Position numbers and translations under genes: made by a program
Shown here: in pieces, positions 1-6,779 of the stretch
Position numbering within the stretch: the first letter of the stretch is position 1
How the letters are laid out: each line of letters starts with the position of its first letter
Notes under the pieces: model-generated
Seen by the model: only the letters and a program-made list of their open reading frames with translations
Told to the model about the DNA's origin: nothing
Databases searched by the model: none
Source: Stygiolobus sp037389425
GTDB lineage: Archaea; Thermoproteota; Thermoprotei_A; Sulfolobales; Sulfolobaceae
Direction of reading: 5' to 3'
NCBI RefSeq assembly: GCF_037389425.1
Contig: NZ_JBBHKR010000018.1
Span: 1-7,541, forward strand
Length of the DNA: 7,541 nucleotides

Positions 1-335
1 CACGTATTGGACGATTTATAAAAATCGGAGAACTTATTGAAAATATCCTTGTCTGGGACGTAAACGGTGCTACCAGGCTGTAAAGCATGGAGAAGTCCTA
101 AATGATCCAAGTGATAATGTGAAATGTAAATTTCGGAAGGCTCTTGTATATTAGGTATGATCTTTAATTTCTGCATTTCTGAAAACCCTGAAGGTGATAT
201 ATTCCCCTTGTAAAACTTCTTGAACCTTGAAAATCTTATACCTTGGTCAAAGAAAACCTTATTTGCACCATCTGCCACAACTATACAGTTACCGCCTACT
301 TCATTTTTACCTTGTAAAATATTAATTTTAACCAC
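1..335 (-). CDS. MBL-fold metallo-hydrolase (RNase J/exonuclease-like), N-terminal part, cut by left edge
   Basis: This 111-residue N-terminal fragment is in a frame not listed among long ORFs because it runs off the window. It begins at GTG 335, with AGGTG (342-346) 6 nt upstream and an in-frame TGA at 339-341 directly before, so no longer start is possible. It overlaps the helicase stop by 8 nt. The N-terminus has the usual MBL beta-hairpin, with NEVGGNCIVV at 11-20 and VFFDQG at 27-32. The metal-binding signature HYHLDHLG is at 73-80 (H73, H75, D77, H78), which is the intact HxHxDH motif. The GGN...FDxG opening resembles RNase J/beta-CASP-like and predicted exonuclease MBL proteins rather than small glyoxalases, but the part that would decide this is outside the window. 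As the only hydrolase candidate in view, it may be the nuclease of the cassette; that role is inferred. Confidence 0.88.
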   Translation of the reverse strand, partial: MVKINILQGKNEVGGNCIVVADGANKVFFDQGIRFSRFKKFYKGNISPSGFSEMQKLKIIPNIQEPSEIYISHYHLDHLGLLHALQPGSTVYVPDKDIFNKFSDFYKSSNT

Positions 336-3048
336 GTTTCACACCTATTAAAGCACCGTTAGAGTAAGAATAAGACCAACTTGTAGATGAGCGTGAGAGG
401 AGTTGAGAAGGTCTGACGATCTCCACGTACCGTATGTCATATTTACCGTTTATTTTCCCTTCTATCCTAAGGATTCCTCCCTCCTCTTTAACAGACAAGC
501 CGTCTCTGGCTTGTAACTTTTTCAATCCCTCGAGCACTCTCTCTCTAACGTTATCGATCTCTTTCAGCCCGATTATTCCGCCTTTTATCACGATGTTAAT
601 CTCTGGGTTGACCTTATCATCTGGCAACCAGTTGTCTCTTCCCCTCTCCCTTTTGTATTTTTTATAACTATCTAATAGTTTTCCTAGATTATCAACCTCG
701 ATATCCCTAATTATGCCTGAGAACGGCTTGTCGATTATTTCCACGTATTCAGGGTAAGCTGTGCACTCAGCAGCAAGGGGTAAAACCTCTCTAAGGAATT
801 GTGATAAAGGTACTCTTTCAACAATCAATTTATCTTTCTCCTCTACTTTAATTACTATCGGTATCGATAAGACTTCTGATTGTTTAAGTTTAACTACGGC
901 CTCAGCTACATAGTAATTTGCTTGAATATTGTTGCATAGTACGAAAGGCTTAGCTTCTCTAGCCCTATCTTGGACTACTTTGTTGAGAGTATGAATCAAC
1001 AGCCCTATCCTAGACTCATCTACAGACCTAAGGTAACCCCCTACTTTTATTTTACTCCCTTCTATGGAACCCCCAGATAAAATTACTACTCTCTCTAGAA
1101 GTGAACGCACACTTTCCCTTAGCTCTTTTCTGTTCTTAAACCCTGTTAACATCCTAACTTTTTCTATATCTGAGAGGGCTTGTCCCCTTAAAGGCTCATA
1201 CAACGCGAACTTTTTCATTGCCTCCTTTATTACTTTAATCCTGCTTCCTATCAATGCTACAATGTGATCCATCCTTCCGTTTACTGCTGCCTCCCACACT
1301 TTCAGCGGCGTTATTCTTTCCTCATCCTTCTTCTCCCCTTGTCCGTTGTAAGCTAAGTAAACTGGTATGTCTTCCTTTTCATCACTTAAGTTAATTACCG
1401 TTTTCACCTCACCGTTATATATGATCGCGTCTGCAACGTTTACTTGTGACCCGGTTTGTATTGTTGCTGTTAACAGTTTGTTGTAGTAATTGTCTAGAAT
1501 GGCCTTTTCTATTTCGGTGTTCAGAGAAATGTAGTAAATATAAACATCCTTTTTCTGTTTTAACCTCCACACCCTCCCGTTCCTTTGCTCAAACTTTACT
1601 ATACTTAACGGGAGTTCGTAGTGAATCAAAACGTTAGCAGCTTGTAAGTTTAAGCCCTCGGAGGCCACGTCAGTAGCAATTAAGAGCTTGAACCCCTCTC
1701 CTTCTAACCACTTTTTTATATCCTCAATAGACACTCTACCCTGTCCCAAAACGTCGCTAGTTATTAGCTTAACCTCGGAATCACTTAACCTCAAACCTTC
1801 TTTGACCTTACCGTATATGTAGTTAGCCGTGTCCTTATATTCCGTGAAAACAATTATCTTATCCCCTTTCCTTTTGTGTATATCAACTAGGTCGATTAGT
1901 GCCTTTATTCTGCTGTCCACCTCTATCACTTTTTTCGCTAGATCCAGTAAGCCTGGAATTAGATCCTTAAACCGCTCTAGATACTTGGCATTAAGACTCA
2001 TGAGGTCTTCAGTTATCTTATCAACTTCCACTACCTCCTCTGTCTCCTCTTCTTCTGCGTATTCTTCAGCTAACTCCTCTGCGTTCTCGTCTACTTTTTC
2101 AGCCCTACTCTCCATCATCCTCTTAAAAGTCAATAGTCCCGCTTGTGGGCTGGATAAACTCCTCCTACCTATCATAAAGGCTAATAACTGCAACGCTTTA
2201 GGTTGCTCTCCCTTTTGGTTATAGTAGTCCTTAAGAATTGCTAATGTTAGCTCCCTGATCTGAGTGTAATAGTTTTTCTCGTCCTGAGTCGGTTCAATCA
2301 CGTACTGTATAAACCTGGCAGGTGGAAATATCTGCTCGTTCTCATAGACCTCGTTAACGTTCTTCTTATTCCTCTTTAACACTATCGCCCTAACAGCGTC
2401 CCTTATTACTCTCTCATTTTCCTCCCTTAAATAGGGGTCTACTAATGCTAACCTTTTGAAATAGTCCTTGTCATTCCCCCTATGGGGAGTTGCCGTAAGA
2501 CCTACGAAGTTAGTGTCCGGGTTACTCGCAACTAAATGACTCATTACTTTGTACCTCAAGTTCTCTTTACTCCCTACAAACCCTATCTTATGTATCTCAT
2601 CAGCAATAATCAAATCCCATTTTACCGAAAAGAACTTCTTTTTATGTTGTTCTAATTTCAACGTGTCAACACTTACGACATAAATTCCATCGCCTGAAAC
2701 ATCTCTACCACTATCATACTCAACCACCTCTAATTTCCACTCCCTCGAGAACTTAAGCAACTCATTTACCCACTGCTTTACCAACACTCTCGGCACTACT
2801 AGGAGTATCTTCCTAGCTCCCCTCTTCTTTATCATTTGGTCTATTATCATGATCCCTTCTATAGTCTTTCCCAGACCTACGTCATCCGCGACCAGAAACC
2901 TAACCGGTATCCTTGGCAACAGTCTGTAGAAAACCTCAGCCTGGTGAATATACGGTTCATAATCACCATCAGTAAGTATAGGGTACCGGAAAAAGGGGTG
3001 AGACTTTGCTAACTCATCGAAAACGGACTTCAAGAACTCAAATGTCAT
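328..3048 (-). CDS. SNF2-type superfamily 2 DNA helicase/translocase, 906 aa
   Basis: All core SF2/SNF2 motifs are present. A Q-motif-like YIHQAEVFYRLL (33-44) precedes motif I DDVGLGKT (55-62) and motif Ia VVPRVLVKQWVNEL (84-97). Motif II is DEIH (150-153) and motif III LTATPHRG (184-191). In the second RecA-like domain, motif IV is KIIVFTEYKDT (397-407), motif V IATDVASEGLNLQ (457-469) and motif VI QRNGRVWR (488-495). No catalytic residue appears lost. An acidic Glu-rich linker (about 317-343) separates the two lobes, and residues about 560-906 form an unassigned C-terminal region ending in a Ser/Tyr-rich tail. The ATG lies inside the preceding gene; an in-frame TAG at 3070-3072 rules out a longer start, and only a weak AGGGA precedes it, so translation is probably coupled. 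The expected role is ATP-dependent translocation on double-stranded DNA. In organisation it recalls the SNF2 helicases of DISARM (DrmD) and other methylase-linked defence loci. Confidence 0.92.
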   Translation of the reverse strand: MTFEFLKSVFDELAKSHPFFRYPILTDGDYEPYIHQAEVFYRLLPRIPVRFLVADDVGLGKTIEGIMIIDQMIKKRGARKILLVVPRVLVKQWVNELLKFSREWKLEVVEYDSGRDVSGDGIYVVSVDTLKLEQHKKKFFSVKWDLIIADEIHKIGFVGSKENLRYKVMSHLVASNPDTNFVGLTATPHRGNDKDYFKRLALVDPYLREENERVIRDAVRAIVLKRNKKNVNEVYENEQIFPPARFIQYVIEPTQDEKNYYTQIRELTLAILKDYYNQKGEQPKALQLLAFMIGRRSLSSPQAGLLTFKRMMESRAEKVDENAEELAEEYAEEEETEEVVEVDKITEDLMSLNAKYLERFKDLIPGLLDLAKKVIEVDSRIKALIDLVDIHKRKGDKIIVFTEYKDTANYIYGKVKEGLRLSDSEVKLITSDVLGQGRVSIEDIKKWLEGEGFKLLIATDVASEGLNLQAANVLIHYELPLSIVKFEQRNGRVWRLKQKKDVYIYYISLNTEIEKAILDNYYNKLLTATIQTGSQVNVADAIIYNGEVKTVINLSDEKEDIPVYLAYNGQGEKKDEERITPLKVWEAAVNGRMDHIVALIGSRIKVIKEAMKKFALYEPLRGQALSDIEKVRMLTGFKNRKELRESVRSLLERVVILSGGSIEGSKIKVGGYLRSVDESRIGLLIHTLNKVVQDRAREAKPFVLCNNIQANYYVAEAVVKLKQSEVLSIPIVIKVEEKDKLIVERVPLSQFLREVLPLAAECTAYPEYVEIIDKPFSGIIRDIEVDNLGKLLDSYKKYKRERGRDNWLPDDKVNPEINIVIKGGIIGLKEIDNVRERVLEGLKKLQARDGLSVKEEGGILRIEGKINGKYDIRYVEIVRPSQLLSRSSTSWSYSYSNGALIGVKRG
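342..346 (-). promoter_or_regulatory. Ribosome binding site of the MBL-hydrolase gene
   Basis: AGGTG on the minus strand is 6 nt before GTG 335 and lies within the last codons of the helicase gene. It supports the GTG start of the truncated MBL gene. Confidence 0.65.
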
Positions 3049-3445
3049 AAAGGTCCCTGAATGCCCTTCCTACTTTATAGGTGTCCACTACGTTCTTCCT
3101 CTCTGTGTAACGTGTTACAAATTCGGAGTACCAGAAGTGAAGGGAATACTCTTCCATTGTGACCAGAACCTTACTTAAAGTCAAGATCCTACTCGGAGAC
3201 GTATACCTCATGGTTTGCCTGACTCCGGAATACACTACGGAGAGCTTGAACAACCTCTCAGAATCCGTAAACATGCTCTTTTTAGTCCTCTTGTACTTTA
3301 AGTCCGTCCTCTTGTAAAGTTGTTCAACGAGTTCATTTAAGCTCAGCGTAGCTTTAAACGTCCTAAACGTCTTCTCGTTCCTTGTTTCGTAAAAGTAAAG
3401 CCTTTCCCTGCCTTCCGACTTCGTTTCCCTGATCTGGTATAACAC
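3038..3445 (-). CDS. Uncharacterised basic, tyrosine-rich 135-aa protein of the operon
   Basis: I do not recognise this protein. It starts at GTG 3445, which has GAGGTGA 4 nt upstream (the SD includes the stop codon of the ATPase gene), and it overlaps the helicase gene by 11 nt. It has 27 Lys/Arg against 17 Asp/Glu, 12 tyrosines, no cysteine and very few glycines, with no signal peptide or membrane segment. A basic patch KRTDLKYKRTKK (residues 45-56) lies between an alternating N-terminal half and a C-terminal aromatic segment, SLHFWYSEFVTRY (101-113). The composition suggests nucleic-acid contact or an adaptor role. Bacterial DUF1156/DUF499 loci can carry a small extra protein (DUF3780) in a comparable position, but I see no clear similarity and do not claim homology. 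That it is real is well supported by the SD, by gene packing, and by the absence of any other way to fill this interval. Confidence 0.85.
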   Translation of the reverse strand: MLYQIRETKSEGRERLYFYETRNEKTFRTFKATLSLNELVEQLYKRTDLKYKRTKKSMFTDSERLFKLSVVYSGVRQTMRYTSPSRILTLSKVLVTMEEYSLHFWYSEFVTRYTERKNVVDTYKVGRAFRDLYDI

Positions 3446-3449
3446 AAGA

Positions 3450-3456
3450 TCACCTC
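3450..3456 (-). promoter_or_regulatory. Ribosome binding site of the 135-aa gene, containing the ATPase stop codon
   Basis: The same GAGGTGA motif is used again; its last three bases are the TGA that ends the ATPase gene. It lies 4 nt before GTG 3445 and fixes that GTG as the start. Confidence 0.78.
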
Positions 3457-6400
3457 TTAGCGTATACTCTAACGAAGTCCTTCTTTACCAAATACTCTAG
3501 AACTGCTTTGTCCTGAATAGGCTTAGGGTCAGTGAAGTTTACCGTAATTTTACCGGATAAGTTTAAGTTGTTCCTACTTACAAGACTGGATGCTGAGCTA
3601 AGAGTATTTATGAACTGATCGGGTTTCATGCCCTTAGGCTTTACTGTAATGCTTAACGACTCCATATTGTCTAGAGTGACTTCACCGGTGATAGACTTTA
3701 CCCCGGGTATAATCCTCACTTTATTCACCACATCCATAATTTCGTTAATTTTTAAGGACGAATTTACGTTTATTTCAACTCTGGTAATAGTCACTCCCTC
3801 AGGTATTGGCAAAGTGAGGGAAGTCTCAGACGGTGCTTCTTCCTTTTGTACTTTGACGGGGATTAAAACCGTCTTAACTTTGCCGTCAAATTTTACACTC
3901 AGCCTAATTTCCCCGTCGCTTACAACTTTGCCTTTTAATGTAGCTTCAAAATTCGGAATCCCTGACTTCGGAGTAACTTCGAATCCATCACACTCCAATT
4001 CAACGTTACCGTTAAACTTACCCTTCTTTAACACTCTCACTTTGACTTCAACTTCTTCCCCGGCTTTTCCTATTACCTCTCTCGGTATCGTCTCTAAATC
4101 TATCCCGCTCTCCTCTACGACCTCTCTCCTTTCAAGCCTACCCGTAATAAACAGATCTAACCACTCACTCCTCCCTCTCAACTCCCTTAACGGAATCTCT
4201 TCCCCATCTCTCGTAATTAACACGTAGAAGATCTTCCTAACTCTCTCCCCCTCATCGATCTCTTTCTCAGTTTGTAGTAGTGAGTCTATTTGCTTCTCAG
4301 CGGCGAGACTAGGCGGTAATATAGTCACAGTATCGTCCAGTATTGTGGTGGTATACTCAGACTCACCTTCAAGCCTCTTGAAGTAAACGTTGTTCCCCTT
4401 CATTACACCTATGTCCATATGATTAACACCGTTTACCACAGCCTCTTTTAGTCCCTCATCTGGCACCCACGGTAGGTTAGAGTTAGTATAGAACATCCTC
4501 CTCAGTTCTTGATAAGAAAAGCTCCTCTCTTTCAAGTTTATGTTAGTAGAGGACAAGTAGTAATTAAGTGAGTCGAAGTCCAACTCGGTTATAAGCTTCC
4601 TTTCTTCCTTTAACGTCTCCTCAACGTTACCTAATATCGTCTTTTCAGTTGACTTGTTCACCTTTATAGAGACTCCGTTATTTTCGAAAGGAAAGGCTAC
4701 AGTGTCGTAATATTGTAACACCTTATTGTATATTGCTGAAATCAGTGAATATTTGTGACTATTCAACAATCCCTCGGCTACTTTAAGGCTCACGTCGTCT
4801 GTGGAATACTGTTGCGGGTCTACTTTCTCACAAGAGATTAACTCCTTCGTCTGGTTTAACAACACATCACGGTAGACTCCACGTAGGGAGAAGACTACAG
4901 CTATACTGTTAGCGTTACGCCTCGGTGTATACGAGTTCTTTCCTGCCATCCTATTGTAAATGAAACGCCTAGCCTTCTCTTCCGCCTTCCTCAGGGCTGT
5001 TTCATCATCACAGTCTCGGCATGCCGGTTCCCAGATAATTACAGTCCTATAAACCTCATCGTCTACGTCTATTAAGTCGTCAAGGCTGTCCACTACACGT
5101 TCGTAGGGCTTAAACACCTGGCTCCTAAACTTCTCCTTACTTGCTCCCCTCTTTTCAACCTTGTCTATTGGAGTATCAGCTAATTGTGAAGTGTAATACT
5201 TCAGCCTTTCCTCAGCTTCAGCATCGGTAACCTTGTCTTTACCCTTTCTGCATATAGCTATTGGATCTAGAATAGAGGTAAACCAATACCTCCCGTCGGA
5301 AGTTATTAGGTAAGTCACTTTCTTCTCAGGGTCGCTTATTCCGCTTATGTCGTCCAGCCTACCCCTGACGTCGGAGGGTGTTAACTTTGAAGTTTCAAGC
5401 AAGAGCGGGTCTAGGACAGAAGTCACTACTCTCTTGGAATCTGGTAAGACGTCTTTGAACTGCGTGGGGTTAAGCCCCAACTCGTACATGTAGGTGGAGA
5501 GAAACACGTAATCTGACAAAGCGAAGTAAACATAAAGACCTTTAGTTTCATTTTTCATTACGTCAACTACCGGGTTAAAACGCGGATAGTCTTTCAAAAG
5601 CAGAGTCCTTATGTTAGGGTCACTTACGTCGATGTCAGAAGGTAATATGAGACTCCTCACGGGCTTCTCGTTCCACAACTTCCTGACTAAGATCCTAGTC
5701 AGTCTAATACCGTCCCTCGTCTTCTGTAGCCTAGCCTCTTCTAACAGTTTCCTCAATGTGTTAATGTAATAGGGGTGGAACGGGTAAGTCTCGTTCAATT
5801 CCTTCACAGCTTCGCTGTCCACGTACTCGCTGTAGTTATCCGTTAGCTCCTTGAATTTAGCTAATACTTCGAGCTTAACCTTCTCGTCTATTTGTTCAAA
5901 TATCCTCCTCTGCAACACCTTACCTAAGTCCACGGGGGTTTCGATAGGGGCTCTGTATACCTTACCTACCCTGAGGATCCTCTTGCTAAGTTCGGTCACC
6001 TCGTCTCTGTAGCCTGCCTCAGCTTGTACATTACCCGTCTCGTTGATCTCCCCGGGTATTGTAACCACAAGGACTACCGGGTATTGGTTTGTAACACTCG
6101 CCAACACCTCGAAAAAGCCTAAACATTGGTAGTAGTAGGAAGAGAAAGCACTGTGTCTCAACCTCTGTAAGTACCAAACTATCTCGTCTACTAGAATTAA
6201 GACTTTTTCACCTTGGAATAGCTTTTCTAACACGTCCTTAGGTGGCGTAGTCTGATCCTCGTCGTATTTTTTTACTATATCGTACTTCCCCAACATTTTC
6301 CCGATGTAACCCCAAAGGGTTTTTACGTCCCCTTGAGTGTCTGGGGAAGGAGCCGTATTTGAGTCCTTACCACCAATAACTATAACTTTAACTCCTTCCT

Positions 6401-6758
6401 CGACTTCTGCTCTGTAACCTCTCAACTCGGGGTTCTTGGAAAGGAATGACTTAAACACGGCTGGATTAGAAAAAGCGTGGTAAAGCATGATGAGGGAGTG
6501 CGTTTTGCCTCCACCAAAGAAGGAGTACAGAGGTATCGTCATTCCCTTGCCTTCCTTAAAGGCAGTAGAGATGTCGTTGATGAGTTGAACCATGGAATCA
6601 GTGAAATACGTAACAGAGAAGAACTCCTCCGGGTTAGTGTATATAGACCTAGCTTTCTTGAGGTAAACGTCACTGAGCTCCGGTGCTAATTCGTCGTCTA
6701 ACTTGGTATCGAATACGTCTTTCCTCACTTTGTTGTTGTATAAGGAGAGATCTGCCAT
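3450..6758 (-). CDS. DUF499 (COG1483-like) P-loop ATPase, 1102 aa
   Basis: This is a large cytosolic ATPase of the DUF499 family, which is found with DNA methylases and helicases in defence loci and is related in concept to BREX BrxC/PglY. Walker A is SFFGGGKTH (residues 79-87). The family-typical TLWG is at 147-150, Walker B VLILVDEI at 186-193 (D191, E192), and a sensor-like strand PVVLVVTIPG at 227-236. YPFHP (325-329) and LQKTRDGIRL (344-353), both typical of DUF499, follow. Residues about 400-880 are unassigned and contain one CxxC (C580, C583). Residues about 897-972 look like an all-beta, Ig-like domain, followed by an alpha/beta tail. I chose ATG at 6758 over in-frame GTGs at 6767 and 6761 because GAGGTGA (6764-6770) sits 5 nt upstream of it. 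The gene starts 10 nt after the methyltransferase stop and ends 4 nt before the next start. Expected role: ATP-driven assembly or remodelling of the defence complex on DNA (inferred). Confidence 0.92.
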   Translation of the reverse strand: MADLSLYNNKVRKDVFDTKLDDELAPELSDVYLKKARSIYTNPEEFFSVTYFTDSMVQLINDISTAFKEGKGMTIPLYSFFGGGKTHSLIMLYHAFSNPAVFKSFLSKNPELRGYRAEVEEGVKVIVIGGKDSNTAPSPDTQGDVKTLWGYIGKMLGKYDIVKKYDEDQTTPPKDVLEKLFQGEKVLILVDEIVWYLQRLRHSAFSSYYYQCLGFFEVLASVTNQYPVVLVVTIPGEINETGNVQAEAGYRDEVTELSKRILRVGKVYRAPIETPVDLGKVLQRRIFEQIDEKVKLEVLAKFKELTDNYSEYVDSEAVKELNETYPFHPYYINTLRKLLEEARLQKTRDGIRLTRILVRKLWNEKPVRSLILPSDIDVSDPNIRTLLLKDYPRFNPVVDVMKNETKGLYVYFALSDYVFLSTYMYELGLNPTQFKDVLPDSKRVVTSVLDPLLLETSKLTPSDVRGRLDDISGISDPEKKVTYLITSDGRYWFTSILDPIAICRKGKDKVTDAEAEERLKYYTSQLADTPIDKVEKRGASKEKFRSQVFKPYERVVDSLDDLIDVDDEVYRTVIIWEPACRDCDDETALRKAEEKARRFIYNRMAGKNSYTPRRNANSIAVVFSLRGVYRDVLLNQTKELISCEKVDPQQYSTDDVSLKVAEGLLNSHKYSLISAIYNKVLQYYDTVAFPFENNGVSIKVNKSTEKTILGNVEETLKEERKLITELDFDSLNYYLSSTNINLKERSFSYQELRRMFYTNSNLPWVPDEGLKEAVVNGVNHMDIGVMKGNNVYFKRLEGESEYTTTILDDTVTILPPSLAAEKQIDSLLQTEKEIDEGERVRKIFYVLITRDGEEIPLRELRGRSEWLDLFITGRLERREVVEESGIDLETIPREVIGKAGEEVEVKVRVLKKGKFNGNVELECDGFEVTPKSGIPNFEATLKGKVVSDGEIRLSVKFDGKVKTVLIPVKVQKEEAPSETSLTLPIPEGVTITRVEINVNSSLKINEIMDVVNKVRIIPGVKSITGEVTLDNMESLSITVKPKGMKPDQFINTLSSASSLVSRNNLNLSGKITVNFTDPKPIQDKAVLEYLVKKDFVRVYAKR

Positions 6759-6763
6759 CACTC

Positions 6764-6770
6764 TCACCTC
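6764..6770 (-). promoter_or_regulatory. Ribosome binding site of the DUF499 ATPase gene
   Basis: GAGGTGA on the minus strand matches the archaeal 16S rRNA anti-SD (complementary to ATCACCTC) and lies 5 nt before ATG 6758. It decides the start in favour of that ATG over the upstream GTGs at 6767 and 6761, the first of which lies inside the SD itself. It overlaps the preceding stop codon, which suggests translational coupling. Confidence 0.8.
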
Positions 6771-6779
6771 ATGAGGTGA
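6764..6779. repeat. Perfect 16-bp palindrome at the methyltransferase/ATPase junction
   Basis: TCACCTCATGAGGTGA is its own reverse complement. It contains the methyltransferase TGA stop (6769-6771) and the whole GAGGTGA Shine-Dalgarno of the ATPase gene. In mRNA it can fold into a 6-bp stem (UCACCU/AGGUGA) with a CAUG loop, placing most of the SD in the stem. The palindrome is seen directly; a regulatory effect is inferred. Confidence 0.7.

Noticed and set aside
12..24. TTTATAAAAA stretch resembling a TATA box
   Set aside because: It lies within the MBL coding frame and has no gene start at a suitable distance inside the window.
656..672. AT-rich TTATAAAA-like element on the minus strand that could be an internal archaeal promoter for the MBL gene
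   Set aside because: It is inside helicase coding sequence and more than 300 nt upstream of the MBL start; the codons read naturally as a Lys/Tyr-rich helix.
434..1637. Three short plus-strand open frames (434-667, 1064-1267, 1446-1637)
   Set aside because: All are antisense to the helicase gene, show no protein features, and have no supporting spacing or neighbours.
1829..2224. 131-codon open frame on the plus strand
   Set aside because: It is antisense to the helicase core; its serine run is simply the complement of the Glu-rich linker.
3628..4227. 199-codon open frame on the plus strand
   Set aside because: It lies wholly inside the DUF499 gene on the other strand, is dominated by Ser/Thr/Leu/Pro as expected from antisense reading, and has no recognisable domain.
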